Counted from the stretch's first letter, positions 36,809 to 46,000 are shown. The stretch: DNA of 64,000 bases from CAJQLB01 sp905479065 (GCA_943846735.1 OX044364.1:2356001-2420000); one strand, 5' to 3'. The notes: generated from the sequence alone by a model not told the origin. Translations and numbers: made by a program.

Positions 36809-37959
36809 TGAACAAGCCAAAAATCTTAATTGTTATTGATTGGTTTTTACCAGGCACTAATTCTGGTGGACCTGTAAGATCGATTATTAATTTGATTGGG
36901 CATTTAGAGAATGATTTTGATTTTTTCATTGTAACAAGAAACTCTGATTTTGGTTCTAGGAAACCATATCCTGAGGTCATTCCTAATCAATGGACAGATT
37001 TTAGTGCTTCTACAGAAGTTTACTATATATCTCGAGAGCAACTTAACAGAAGGCACTTAAAACAAATTTTTTCTAATAAAATGTTTGATGTTGTTTACAT
37101 AAATGGGATGTATAGTTGGTATTTTTCAATATTACCTCTCATCTTATTAAAGTCATTTTCAAAAAAAGTGATTGTTGCACCGAGAGGGATGCTTAACCCA
37201 CAGGCGTTTTCTGTAAAGCCAATGAGAAAACGTTTATTTTTGACCATAGCGAAGCGTTTTAAATTATATCAAAATATAGTTTTTCATGCGACTAATAATG
37301 ACGAAGAAACATATATCAAAATAATTTTAGGTAGCAAGAGCAACGTTAAAATTGCTCCAAATTTATTAAGACCACAAACAGATATTCAAAAGAGGCAAAA
37401 AATTAAACATACGCCTACAAAATTCATCAATTTGGCAAGAATTTCAATTGAAAAAGGAACTTTAGTGATGCTGGAGGCTTTGGAAAATATTACTGAGCAC
37501 ATGGTTTTAGATATATATGGTCCTATACATGATATCAAATATTGGAAGCTCTGTAAAAAAGTTATAGAGAAGTTGCCAAAACATATTTGTGTAACCTACA
37601 AGGGTCCTATTCAAGGATCGCATGTTCCATATCTTTTAAATAATTATGATTTTTTTGTGTTATTATCAGAGGGAGAAAATTTTGGTCACGCCATCATCGA
37701 GGCCCTGTCAGCTGGGTGTCCCGTATTAATATCAAAAAACACCCCTTGGAAAGATTTAAAAAGAAAACAAATAGGCTGGGATATCAAAACATCAGAAAAA
37801 GAAATTATCACACGAGCCTTTGAAAATTGTATGGTGATGAGTGAAAATAATTACAAACAATGGTCTTTAAAAGCACGCGAATATGCAGATAGTGTTATGA
37901 CAAATTCCCACATTATTTCACAGTCAAAATCATTATTATTGAATCACGTTAATCAATAA
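36808..37959 (+). CDS. Glycosyltransferase family 4
   Basis: 383 aa. N-terminal GT-B domain with IDWFLPGTNSGGPVRSIINL. Donor domain with FINLARISIEKGTLVMLEAL, GPIQGSHVPYLLNNYDFFVL and EGENFGHAIIEALSAGCPVL. It resembles WcaI/WbuB-type enzymes in the N-terminal glycine turn, without proof of donor. The acetyltransferase gene starts three bases after its stop. Confidence 0.9.
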   Translation: MNKPKILIVIDWFLPGTNSGGPVRSIINLIGHLENDFDFFIVTRNSDFGSRKPYPEVIPNQWTDFSASTEVYYISREQLNRRHLKQIFSNKMFDVVYINGMYSWYFSILPLILLKSFSKKVIVAPRGMLNPQAFSVKPMRKRLFLTIAKRFKLYQNIVFHATNNDEETYIKIILGSKSNVKIAPNLLRPQTDIQKRQKIKHTPTKFINLARISIEKGTLVMLEALENITEHMVLDIYGPIHDIKYWKLCKKVIEKLPKHICVTYKGPIQGSHVPYLLNNYDFFVLLSEGENFGHAIIEALSAGCPVLISKNTPWKDLKRKQIGWDIKTSEKEIITRAFENCMVMSENNYKQWSLKAREYADSVMTNSHIISQSKSLLLNHVNQ

Positions 37960-37962
37960 ATT

Positions 37963-38508
37963 ATGAACACAAATTTAGAAACTTATGACAATAGTTGGTA
38001 TAAACCCGGATCAATATTAAAACGATTGCTGTGGTATGTAGTTAGTATATTTTTTTTTAAAGGATCATGGAATGTCATGTCATCTGTTAAAGTGTTTTGG
38101 TTACGAGTCTTTGGTGCTCAAGTAGGTTTTGGAGTTGTCATTAGACCACATGTTGAGATTAAATATCCATGGAAGCTAATTATTGGTAATCATTGTTGGA
38201 TTGGAGAACATGTATGGATTGATAATTTAGATCAAGTTGTTTTAGGTAATCATGTATGTCTATCTCAGGGGGTATTTGTTCTATGTGGGAATCACAATTA
38301 TAAAAGTCCTTCTTTCGACTTAATGTTGGGGCCAGTTATCTTAAAAGAAGGTGCTTGGCTTGGTGCTAAAAGTATCGTTGGTCCGGGAGTTACTGTGGGT
38401 TCACACGCTGTTTTATCGATGGGGTCAGTTACATCAAAAGATTTAAATGCTTACGAGATTTATCGAGGTAATCCCGCAATCTCTGTTGCTATTCGTGAAA
38501 TAACTTGA
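37963..38508 (+). CDS. WcaF-like O-acetyltransferase (left-handed beta-helix)
   Basis: 181 aa. Hexapeptide repeats fill about 60-175 (VVIRPHVEIKYPWKLIIGNH, WIGEHVWIDNL, WLGAKSIVGPGVTVGSHAVL). The typical YRGNPA near the C-terminus and the His in FVLCGNHNYKSPSF are seen. This family O-acetylates colanic acid-type sugars with acetyl-CoA. It is the last gene of the first transcript block, followed by about 290 bases without a gene. Confidence 0.88.
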   Translation: MNTNLETYDNSWYKPGSILKRLLWYVVSIFFFKGSWNVMSSVKVFWLRVFGAQVGFGVVIRPHVEIKYPWKLIIGNHCWIGEHVWIDNLDQVVLGNHVCLSQGVFVLCGNHNYKSPSFDLMLGPVILKEGAWLGAKSIVGPGVTVGSHAVLSMGSVTSKDLNAYEIYRGNPAISVAIREIT

Positions 38509-38801
38509 AGTTAATAAATTTTGATTTTATGCCTCTATATTTATTTTAATACGTCAAAAAATATATTGATAGAAAATCAATTTTATTTATATAATTATTT
38601 AATCATTACATAATCAGCAAATTATAATATTTTATAATATTTAAAACCATACATTACCCATACATGTAAATTTACAGAGTTAAATTATATTGTGAATTGC
38701 AATTTAATTTAGCTAATTTGCTTCAGTCATTATAATATTTAAACTTAATTTAATTTTAAAATGGTGTATAATAGTATCCCCTAAATTATTAATTTTGCTT
38801 T
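38509..38801 (+). other. Intergenic region between two polysaccharide blocks
   Basis: No gene is seen in these 293 very AT-rich bases. Around 38773-38785 the sequence GTATCCCCTAAA stands about 20 bases before the ATG of the next gene and resembles the CCCCTCA leader blocks at 1739, 8076 and 58270. No clear terminator hairpin or -7 box was found. Confidence 0.4.
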
Positions 38802-39551
38802 ATGAAAATTTCGATTATAACTGCCAATTATAACAACGAAGCAACACTAAAGGTTTGTTTTGATTCTGTAAGAAATCAAACTTATGGCAATATCGAGCAT
38901 ATCATCATAGATGGTGCATCCAGTGACAGGTCAATGGATATTATTAAAGCTTACGCTAAACTCCCATTCGTAAAGTATTTTTCAGCGAAAGATGATGGTA
39001 TTTACGATGCATTGAACAAAGGAATCAAAAGAGCTTCTGGTGAGGTCATTGGATTTTTACATGCCGATGATATGTTTGCGAGTAATCATACGGTTCAAAA
39101 TATAGTAGCACAGTTTCAATTGAAACAGTGTGATGGAGTCTATGGGGATTTACATTACTTTAAAGATAGTAGTCCCTTTAATATCATAAGAAATTGGGTC
39201 AGTGGACCTTTTAATAAAAGTTTGTTAAAGCACGGCTGGATGCCTCCTCACCCAACACTTTATATAAAGTCCAAGCTTTATCAAGAAAATGGTTTGTATA
39301 AGTGTAATTACAAAATTGCAGCTGACTATGATTTTATTTTATGTTTATTTAGACAAAAAGATTTAACATTTTCATATGTGCCGGAAGTTTTTGTTAAGAT
39401 GCGATTGGGAGGAACAAGTAATCGAAATCTTAAGAATATCATACGTAAATCTTTAGAAGATTATAGAATTTTAAAAAACAACAATTTTAAATATCCGTTA
39501 ATTACACTCACCTTAAAAAATCTCACAAAAATTAAACAATTTGTCACATAA
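38802..39551 (+). CDS. Glycosyltransferase family 2 (WcaA-like)
   Basis: 249 aa. GT-A domain: SIITANYNNEATLKVCFDSV, HIIIDGASSDRSMDII, DDGIYDALNKGIKRASGEV and IGFLHADDMFASN (HADD). This compact variant is typical of WcaA-type enzymes in capsule loci. It is separated from the upstream operon by 293 bases and precedes the second initiating transferase, so it may start a distinct transcript. Confidence 0.9.
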   Translation: MKISIITANYNNEATLKVCFDSVRNQTYGNIEHIIIDGASSDRSMDIIKAYAKLPFVKYFSAKDDGIYDALNKGIKRASGEVIGFLHADDMFASNHTVQNIVAQFQLKQCDGVYGDLHYFKDSSPFNIIRNWVSGPFNKSLLKHGWMPPHPTLYIKSKLYQENGLYKCNYKIAADYDFILCLFRQKDLTFSYVPEVFVKMRLGGTSNRNLKNIIRKSLEDYRILKNNNFKYPLITLTLKNLTKIKQFVT

Positions 39552-39569
39552 TTGATATTTCAAAATTGA

Positions 39570-39577
39570 TATATTTG
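39570..39577 (+). promoter_or_regulatory. Predicted -7 promoter box for the wecA-like/wza/wzc block
   Basis: TATATTTG matches TAnnTTTG and lies 20 bases before the ATG at 39598. A TTTG at 39540-39543 is a possible but distant -33 element. It suggests the export and initiation genes have their own promoter. Confidence 0.5.
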
Positions 39578-39597
39578 CTTAAAGGCCAATTACACTT

Positions 39598-40689
39598 ATG
39601 TTACCATTAGACATTTCAAATTACCACCAAGAACTTTTGGTGTTTTCCGTTTTTTTTGGTTTTGTTATTTCATACTTGTCATTGGAAACTGTCTATTGGG
39701 TGTCCAAAAAGAAAAACTTAATGGATGATCCTGAGGAACGAAGCAGTCATGTAACGAGAATACCGACCTTGGGAGGTGTCGCAGTTTATTTAAGCGTATT
39801 AACAACAATTTTGTGTTTTGGAACGTTTTTTAACACGAATACAATGATGATGTTTTTGGCATCCATCTCTGTTTTACTTTTCTTAGGGCTTAAAGATGAT
39901 TTATTAGTCCTGTCGCCTCGCAAAAAATTTCTAATTCAAATTTTTGTTAGTTTACTGTTCATAATATTAACTGATATTAGAATAACAAGTTTATTTGGTC
40001 TTTTTCAAATTCACACACTACCTTATTTACATTCAATAGCTTTTTCACTTTTTGTAATGATATTAATTATTAATGCTGTTAATATGATTGATGGTATTGA
40101 TGGTTTAGCTGCTGGATTTGGTGTTTCAGCAACCTTTACACTTTGTGTTCTTCATTATTTTGAAGATCAAATAGGCCTTGCAGTTGTTGGATTGAGTGTT
40201 GTTGGTGCATTAATTGCTTTTTTAAGACTTAATGTGTCTAAACGTCGTAAAATGTTTATGGGAGACACTGGTTCTATGATTGTTGGTTTTTGTATTGCGG
40301 CTTTAACAATTAACTTTTTGAAAGCATCCACTGTAAACGATGATAGTCTATTTAGTGTTTCAGCACCTGTCATCGCGTTATCAATATTGTTTTTTCCTTT
40401 ACTGGACACTTTTCGTGTTTTTATGTTGCGTATTTTTAAATATAGGACAAGTCCTTTTAAAGCGGATAGAAATCATATTCATCATTATTTTCTAAATTAT
40501 TTACAAGGACACATAAAGGTTTCCTTGTTATTGATTACTATAAACTTAGTAATCGTCATATGTTCTTTTTTTATGACATTTTTAGTGATAGAATATTATT
40601 TGGGTTTAATGATTTTTATTGGTGTTAATTTGTACCTCATTTCATTTTTATTAGTTAAGAAATTTTTTAATATGTCACCTGATGAATAG
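39598..40689 (+). CDS. WecA/MraY-like polyprenyl-phosphate sugar-1-phosphate transferase (second copy)
   Basis: 363 aa with about ten membrane helices. Motifs agree closely with the WecA/TagO group: GLKDDLLVLSPRKK, NAVNMIDGIDGLAAG, MGDTGSMIVGF and ADRNHIHHYFL. The N-terminal MDDPEERSSHVTRIPTLGGV is also classic. It transfers HexNAc-1-phosphate to undecaprenyl phosphate. Compared with the enzyme at 10243 it is the more canonical copy. It overlaps the Wza-like gene by eight bases. Confidence 0.93.
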   Translation: MLPLDISNYHQELLVFSVFFGFVISYLSLETVYWVSKKKNLMDDPEERSSHVTRIPTLGGVAVYLSVLTTILCFGTFFNTNTMMMFLASISVLLFLGLKDDLLVLSPRKKFLIQIFVSLLFIILTDIRITSLFGLFQIHTLPYLHSIAFSLFVMILIINAVNMIDGIDGLAAGFGVSATFTLCVLHYFEDQIGLAVVGLSVVGALIAFLRLNVSKRRKMFMGDTGSMIVGFCIAALTINFLKASTVNDDSLFSVSAPVIALSILFFPLLDTFRVFMLRIFKYRTSPFKADRNHIHHYFLNYLQGHIKVSLLLITINLVIVICSFFMTFLVIEYYLGLMIFIGVNLYLISFLLVKKFFNMSPDE

Positions 40690-41491
40690 AGAAATAACCA
40701 AGATTAAGATTGAATTAAATTTAAGGCTTGTTTTAACGTGTTTAGCTTGCTCTATCTTATTGTGTAACTGCTCATCAAAAAAAGAAATTATTTATTTACA
40801 AAATATCGATGATTACAATGAATCTTTAGTGATGTCAGTTGACAATAACATTCAAAATAACGATATTCTGAGCATTGTAATTTCGTCTGGCGCTATCGCT
40901 GAAACTGCTGAGCCTTACAATAAAGCCAATCTAGTACTTGGTAACAGTACTAGAGGCAGTCAAAATCAAAACCTATTAGCACAGGGTTATTTAGTGTCCA
41001 GTAACTTGACCATCAAACTTCCGATAATAGGGGAGATATCTGTTGTGAATAAAACACTCAGAGACCTTGAGTATACAATTGAAAAGATTTTGGTAGAGGA
41101 CGAACATTTAACTGATCCCACAGTTTTAGTCACGCTACTTAATGCAAAATTCACAACACTTGGAGAAATTGGCACGGGAACACATTATTTTACGGAAAAT
41201 AATTTAACAATTCTTCAAGCTATAGGGATAGCTGGAGATTTAAATATTAGAGGTCAGCGGAAGGATATTATCATCATTCGCGAAGTAGATGGGATCAGGA
41301 AAGTTGCACATGTTGATTTAACGTCAGCTGAGCTTCTAGAAAGCGCCTTCTATTTTATTAAACCAAACGATGTTATCTATGTCAAGCCAAACGACGTGAA
41401 AGTCAAATCAGCTGGATTTATTACGGGTCCCGCCGCATTAATTGGATTTGCCACCTTAGTAGTTTCAACCATTGTATTAATTACAAAGTAA
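40682..41491 (+). CDS. wza: Wza-like polysaccharide export lipoprotein
   Basis: 269 aa. N-terminal signal with lipobox-like LACSILLCNC (acylated Cys about residue 30). A polysaccharide export domain follows (VDNNIQNNDILSIVISSG, LVSSNLTIKLPIIGEISVVN). The SLBB-like region is GTHYFTENNLTILQAIGIAG, DLNIRGQRKDIIIIREVDG. A C-terminal hydrophobic helix (GFITGPAALIGFATLVVSTI) would cross the outer membrane. It forms the outer-membrane channel; the kinase partner follows immediately. Confidence 0.92.
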   Translation: MNREITKIKIELNLRLVLTCLACSILLCNCSSKKEIIYLQNIDDYNESLVMSVDNNIQNNDILSIVISSGAIAETAEPYNKANLVLGNSTRGSQNQNLLAQGYLVSSNLTIKLPIIGEISVVNKTLRDLEYTIEKILVEDEHLTDPTVLVTLLNAKFTTLGEIGTGTHYFTENNLTILQAIGIAGDLNIRGQRKDIIIIREVDGIRKVAHVDLTSAELLESAFYFIKPNDVIYVKPNDVKVKSAGFITGPAALIGFATLVVSTIVLITK

Positions 41492-43837
41492 GTGAAAAAT
41501 CAATCATACCAGGCATATCGTAAAAACATTAATAAAAGTCATGAACTGAAACATGAAATTGGAAAGTATTTAAAATATTGGCCGTTGATGTTAGGCTTTT
41601 TAATTATTTCTGTGTCGATTGTGTTTGTCAAATTGCGTTACACAAAAAAAGAATACCAGTCGAACGCTAAAATCAAAATATTGAGTAATTCCAAGGGGCT
41701 AGAATTACCGCAAGCAGGATTTATTTTTAGTAGGCCAAATATTAATCTTGAAAATAATATTGAAATAATTAGATCCTCAAAAATTTGGGAGGAATTAGTT
41801 GTTAATTTAGATTTAGCAACGACCTTTCAGTTATATGGGAATGTCCTATTGACAGAAATAGCGAGCTTACCTTTGCAATACGACTTAATTGTTGACGCCA
41901 GATCAGTTCAGTTTAAGCAATCTTTCAAAATTGAGATTCGTGAAGATGGGTTATTTATTTATGAGGGTGAGTCAACAGATGCAATTAAGTTCAATGATTA
42001 CAATACACAGCTAAAAAATCATGCATTACCTTTTAATTTAAAACCAATTAATTTACAGTCTATAAAAGACAACATTGGTGTATCCTACAGTATAGTTATT
42101 ACTCCAGTTAGTGAAATGGCAAACTTGTTAAGACAGCAATTTGATGTCACTGTGGTTGGAAAAAACAGTGACTTATTACAATTATCATTTAAGGGAGAGA
42201 TTAAATCTAAGTCCGAAAAAATTTTAAATGAATTGATGAGTGTTTTTGAATCTGATGGGATTCGTCTTCGACAAGAAATTTCAGAGAGAACCATTAATTT
42301 TATTCAAGAGCGTTTTGTTGTTTTAGCTGAAGAATTGGATTCTATAGAAGTTGGCATAAAAAATTATAAAGTAAATAACAAGATGCTTAGTTTGCAGGAG
42401 AAAGCGACAACAGGCATGACAAAACTTAGTTTGTCTGAGCAAGCCATTGTCGATCTGGAAGCACAGTTTTTAGTTTTTGATTTTATAAAAAACAATATTC
42501 AGTACCCGCTCGATAATTTGGAAATTTTACCAAATTTCATGAATGATGAATCTTTTGAAGTTAATTCACAAATTCAGGAGTATAATCGGTTAGTTTTTGA
42601 GCTAGATCGTTTAAAGACTAGTGCCGGAGCAAACAATCCGAAATATAAATTATTACTAAATGATTTAGATGGTGTAAAGCAGAATCTATTGCTTTCTTTG
42701 AAATTTTTGGAAGTACAGCTTAAAAGTCAAGAAAAGGAGTTATTGAAAAAAAATAAAAGTTTTCAATCTGAGATATCAGCCATTCCAGATAAGGAGAAAT
42801 ATATGCGGAACATTGAAAGGCAACAGAGGATAAAAGAAACCTTGTATTTGTTTTTACTCCAAAAACGCGAAGAGGCGGCTATTAATAAAGCCATTACTGA
42901 GCCAACCATGCAAGTTGTAGAGTATGCAAGTTCTTACTGGGATCCAATTTCACCTAATTCAAAAAATTTATACATAATGGCCTTGTTATTGGGTTTAGGT
43001 ATCCCAATAGTTATGATATATATAATGATGTTTTTTGATACTAAAATCAGGTCTCTTAATGACATTAAAGTAATATTAAGTGACCTGCCTATTTTAGGAG
43101 ATCTGCATTTTTTAAGAAAAATAGATATGCCAACGCTATTGAATAATAACTCGCCAATTGTTGAAGCGTTTCGGTTGTTAAGTGCCAATTTAAACTTTTT
43201 ATTTATTGATAAAGAACAAGTTGATGGGCATGTTATATTATGTACGTCTTCCATTAAAGGAGAAGGGAAAACTTTTGTAAGTGTTAATTTAGCGCGTGTA
43301 GAAGCAAATATGGGAAGGCGTGTGTTACTTATTGGTGCAGATTTGAGAAATCCTCAAATACATAAAACCTTAAATTTTTCTAATGATAATTTAGGGCTCA
43401 GTAATCTTCTCGCTGATGCATCATTAAACTGGAGGTCTGCTATTCAATCATCAGAAGATTTTGGAAATCTACACTTTGTAGTGGCAGGGCCAGTCCCACC
43501 TAATGCACCTCAATTAATCAAAAATGGTCGACTACAGAAAATTTTAAATGAAGCTAAAAACGAGTATGATTTGATAATTCTTGATACGGCTCCAACGTTG
43601 CTTGTGACTGATACATTTTTAATGTCTGATTATAGTGATTTAACAATTTTTGTTGCGCGCTATGGTTATACTGATAAGGCGCTTCTGCAATTTATCGGAG
43701 ATGTTAAAGACGATAATAAAATTAAAAACATGGCCATTGTATTAAATGGGATTAAGCAGAACTCTTCTTATGGGTACCAATATGGATATAACTACGGGTA
43801 TGGGTATGGGTATTCAAATAAGGGTGTTACTCAGTAA
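41492..43837 (+). CDS. wzc: Wzc-like polysaccharide co-polymerase and tyrosine autokinase
   Basis: 781 aa from GTG at 41492, directly after the previous stop. Two membrane helices flank a periplasmic coiled-coil region: about 30-50 (PLMLGFLIISVSIVFV) and about 490-510 (LYIMALLLGLGIPIVMIYIM). The C-terminal BY-kinase has Walker A SSIKGEGKTFVSVNLARVEA, Walker A' LIGADLRNP and Walker B DLIILDTAP. It ends in a Tyr/Gly tail from about residue 760 (YGYQYGYNYGYGYGYS) that would be autophosphorylated. It controls polymer length and export with Wza. Confidence 0.95.
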   Translation: MKNQSYQAYRKNINKSHELKHEIGKYLKYWPLMLGFLIISVSIVFVKLRYTKKEYQSNAKIKILSNSKGLELPQAGFIFSRPNINLENNIEIIRSSKIWEELVVNLDLATTFQLYGNVLLTEIASLPLQYDLIVDARSVQFKQSFKIEIREDGLFIYEGESTDAIKFNDYNTQLKNHALPFNLKPINLQSIKDNIGVSYSIVITPVSEMANLLRQQFDVTVVGKNSDLLQLSFKGEIKSKSEKILNELMSVFESDGIRLRQEISERTINFIQERFVVLAEELDSIEVGIKNYKVNNKMLSLQEKATTGMTKLSLSEQAIVDLEAQFLVFDFIKNNIQYPLDNLEILPNFMNDESFEVNSQIQEYNRLVFELDRLKTSAGANNPKYKLLLNDLDGVKQNLLLSLKFLEVQLKSQEKELLKKNKSFQSEISAIPDKEKYMRNIERQQRIKETLYLFLLQKREEAAINKAITEPTMQVVEYASSYWDPISPNSKNLYIMALLLGLGIPIVMIYIMMFFDTKIRSLNDIKVILSDLPILGDLHFLRKIDMPTLLNNNSPIVEAFRLLSANLNFLFIDKEQVDGHVILCTSSIKGEGKTFVSVNLARVEANMGRRVLLIGADLRNPQIHKTLNFSNDNLGLSNLLADASLNWRSAIQSSEDFGNLHFVVAGPVPPNAPQLIKNGRLQKILNEAKNEYDLIILDTAPTLLVTDTFLMSDYSDLTIFVARYGYTDKALLQFIGDVKDDNKIKNMAIVLNGIKQNSSYGYQYGYNYGYGYGYSNKGVTQ

Positions 43838-43857
43838 TAAATAAAAATATGATATAC

Positions 43858-43889
43858 TTGCAAAAAAGTATTTATTGTTTGTATATTTG
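43858..43889 (+). promoter_or_regulatory. Promoter of initiator tRNA-Met
   Basis: A -7 box TATATTTG (43882-43889) is preceded by TTG at 43858-43860, 21 bases away, as a -33 element. It lies 11 bases before the tRNA. It fits the Bacteroidota consensus well. Confidence 0.6.
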
Positions 43890-43900
43890 TCGTCCAATAT

Positions 43901-43973
<73 letters not shown>

Positions 43974-43983
43974 CTAAAACAAT

Positions 43984-44017
43984 AAAACGGTTATACTATT
44001 ATAGTGTAACCGTTTTT
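43984..44017 (+). terminator. Hairpin terminator of tRNA-fMet, shared with the HxlR gene end
   Basis: AAAACGGTTA (43984-43993) pairs with TAACCGTTTT (44007-44016), extended inside by ACTAT/ATAGT, and is followed by T. The opposite-strand HxlR gene reads its last five codons from the same hairpin, so it can stop transcription from both sides. Near-identical hairpins recur at 45658, 46955, 53725 and 57161. Confidence 0.85.
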
Positions 44018-44418
44018 GATTTATATCTTTCAATTATTGCCAGGTGTAATTCATTTTTATCTTTAACATTTGCTATGTCTTGATTATCGACAGGTTTAAT
44101 ATTGTGATGGCTCCACAAGGCCAACTCTATTATAACCGGAGTTAACGAAAGTCCTTTTTCAGTTAGAAAATAGTGATTAGTTTTTTGGTTGTCAGGCAAT
44201 TTTTGTTTGACTATAAATCCTATTTTTTCAAGTGTTTTTAACCTATTAGATAAAATACTTGGTGCAATTGATTCATCGCTTTCGGAGAACTCTTTAAATG
44301 TTTTTTTTTGTTCTAATAGCATCAATTTTATAACAACAAGCGTCCATTTGTCTCCAACAATATCTAATGCTGAAGTTACAGGACAATTACACCTAAAAAA
44401 CGTATCTAAAATTGACAT
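43999..44418 (-). CDS. HxlR-family winged-helix transcriptional regulator
   Basis: 139 aa. FRCNCPVTSALDIVGDKWTL is the HxlR N-terminus with the usual Cys. FKEFSESDESIAPSILSNRL is the DNA-binding part. LTEKGLSLTPVIIELALWSH completes the domain. The last codons (TVTL) fall in the tRNA-fMet terminator hairpin. The gene is divergent from the reductase gene at 44509. An inverted repeat TTACTAT-N7-ATAGTAA in between (44438-44458) is the likely operator. HxlR proteins often sense reactive carbonyls or quinones; the inducer here is unknown. Confidence 0.9.
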   Translation of the reverse strand: MSILDTFFRCNCPVTSALDIVGDKWTLVVIKLMLLEQKKTFKEFSESDESIAPSILSNRLKTLEKIGFIVKQKLPDNQKTNHYFLTEKGLSLTPVIIELALWSHHNIKPVDNQDIANVKDKNELHLAIIERYKSKTVTL

Positions 44419-44437
44419 AATTATAAAAATATAATTT

Positions 44438-44472
44438 TTACTATCAAAACAATAGTAATTTTACTATTTTTG
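44438..44472 (+). promoter_or_regulatory. Operator and promoter between HxlR gene and reductase
   Basis: TTACTAT at 44438-44444 faces ATAGTAA at 44452-44458 (seven-base spacer). TATTTTTG at 44465-44472 is a -7 box for the gene at 44509. The palindrome thus lies just upstream of the -7 box and could block RNA polymerase. Confidence 0.55.
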
Positions 44473-44508
44473 CTATCGAATCAAAAGTAATAATAAATAA
44501 TCAATCAT

Positions 44509-45525
44509 ATGAATAAAAAAGTATTGTTAACAGGAATATCTGGTTATATTGGTTTGCATTGCGCCAAAATTCTTCTAGAAAAAGGATACACCGTTGTCGG
44601 AACAGTTAGAAGTACAAATAAAGAAGAGGAGGTTATTAAGACTCTTAATTCAAATTCTGTTTCTATTGAGAACCTTTCTTTTGTACATTTAAACCTTAGT
44701 TCTGATAAAGGATGGGATTCTGCGCTATCTAATTGTAATTATGTTATGCACGTCGCTTCTCCTTTTACTGTAGAAAACCCTAAAAATGATTCAGACATGC
44801 TTGGTCCTGCAGTAGATGGAACCGTTAGGGTACTCAAAGCTGCTAAAAAAAATGGTGTGAAACGAGTTGTTTTAACCAGCTCCACGGTCGCTATGATGGG
44901 AGGTAAAAAAACTGGCACAATTACACCAGATGACTGGAGTGACTTAAATTCAAAAAACATAAGTACGTATTTCAAAAGTAAAACATTGGCAGAGAAAGCT
45001 GCATGGGACTTTATTAATAATCAATCAGGTGATCAATCATTAGAATTAGTCACGATTAACCCAGGAGGAGTTTTTGGACCTCCACTTGGTAATAACCTTT
45101 CTGGAGCTTCAATGTCCATGATGGTCAAATTTTTAGGAGGAAAAATTCCAATGGTCCCAAATGCATCCTTTCCAATGGTCGATGTACGTGATGTTGCCTA
45201 TTTACATGTAGCCGCCCTTACAGAGCCAAAAGCAGCCAACCAACGTTTTATTGCAACAGAAAAAATAGGTAGAAGTTTTCAATCAATATGCCAATTGCTT
45301 ACAGACAATGGCTATAAAGGCCCTAGTACCAAATTAGCGCCAAATTTCATGTTAAAATTTTTGTCCATCTTTGACAGAGAGGCCAAAGGTATGTTGGCTA
45401 TGCTCGATATGAATCTAAGTGCTGATAATTCTAAAACAATGGAAGTTTTCAATTGGAAACCTATTCCTTTTGAAAAAACACTTTTAGAAACAGCAGTAGC
45501 AGTTACAAAGATTACTTCACATTAA
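44509..45525 (+). CDS. NAD(P)-dependent extended short-chain reductase (dihydroflavonol/aldehyde reductase type)
   Basis: 338 aa. Rossmann fold with VLLTGISGYIGLHCAKILLE and MHVASPFTVENPKND. Catalytic TSSTVAMMGG (Ser), then STYFKSKTLAEKAAWDFI, in which the usual YxxxK reads YFKSK. INPGGVFGPPLG and FPMVDVRDVAYLHVAAL match the dihydroflavonol-4-reductase/cinnamoyl reductase-like bacterial group, which reduce aldehydes or ketones. It is divergent from the HxlR regulator, which likely represses it. Substrate unknown. Confidence 0.85.
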   Translation: MNKKVLLTGISGYIGLHCAKILLEKGYTVVGTVRSTNKEEEVIKTLNSNSVSIENLSFVHLNLSSDKGWDSALSNCNYVMHVASPFTVENPKNDSDMLGPAVDGTVRVLKAAKKNGVKRVVLTSSTVAMMGGKKTGTITPDDWSDLNSKNISTYFKSKTLAEKAAWDFINNQSGDQSLELVTINPGGVFGPPLGNNLSGASMSMMVKFLGGKIPMVPNASFPMVDVRDVAYLHVAALTEPKAANQRFIATEKIGRSFQSICQLLTDNGYKGPSTKLAPNFMLKFLSIFDREAKGMLAMLDMNLSADNSKTMEVFNWKPIPFEKTLLETAVAVTKITSH

Positions 45526-45593
45526 TTATTGAACGGATTTAAATCATTAATCAAGATCACTTTACAACATAAAATTGATTGATTTAATTGTAT

Positions 45594-45693
45594 TTAATAG
45601 ATCTCTTGAGGTAAAGATAATGTTCGATATTTCCAATGAGTTATCTACTAAAACAATAAAACGGTTATACTTTTATAAAGTGTAACCGTTTTT
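45594..45693 (+). repeat. Repeat copy B (tRNA-fMet terminator element)
   Basis: Contains ATGTTCGATATTTC, GAGTTATCTACTAAAAC and the hairpin AAAACGGTTA/TAACCGTTTT at 45658-45692. From the bases CTACTAAAACAATAAAACGG on it equals the end of tRNA-fMet plus terminator (43971 onward). The HxlR gene stop at 45692 touches the hairpin. Confidence 0.8.
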
Positions 45694-46000
45694 ATTTATC
45701 TGCTAAATTAGACCATTTCTCTATGGCGTGAAACACTTCACATAGCCCTTTTGACTTTTCGGTTAGTGAATATTCCACCCTTGGAGGTATTTCTTCATAC
45801 TGTTTTCTTGTAAGTAGGCCAGCACTCTCAAGACTTTTTAATTGATCAGTAAGAACTTTTCTTGAAACCCCATCAACCATTTGATGAATTTTACCAAACC
45901 TTAATGTGCCATGATTTCGTATTGTGTTTATTATAGGTAGTTTCCATTTGCCACCAATCTGCTGAGTAAAGTTTAAAACAGGACATTTTTCATTTTTCAT
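45692..46000 (-). CDS. Second HxlR-family regulator
   Basis: 102 aa. CPVLNFTQQIGGKWKLPIIN then LRFGKIHQMVDGVSRKVLTD and VEYSLTEKSKGLCEVFHAIE give a complete HxlR winged helix with its N-terminal Cys. It is divergent from the YceI gene, with GTTACT/AGTAAC palindromes between them. The gene has the same position behind the terminator repeat as the first HxlR gene, but the protein is shorter and only distantly similar, so the arrangement is duplicated rather than the gene alone. Confidence 0.88.
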   Translation of the reverse strand: MKNEKCPVLNFTQQIGGKWKLPIINTIRNHGTLRFGKIHQMVDGVSRKVLTDQLKSLESAGLLTRKQYEEIPPRVEYSLTEKSKGLCEVFHAIEKWSNLADK

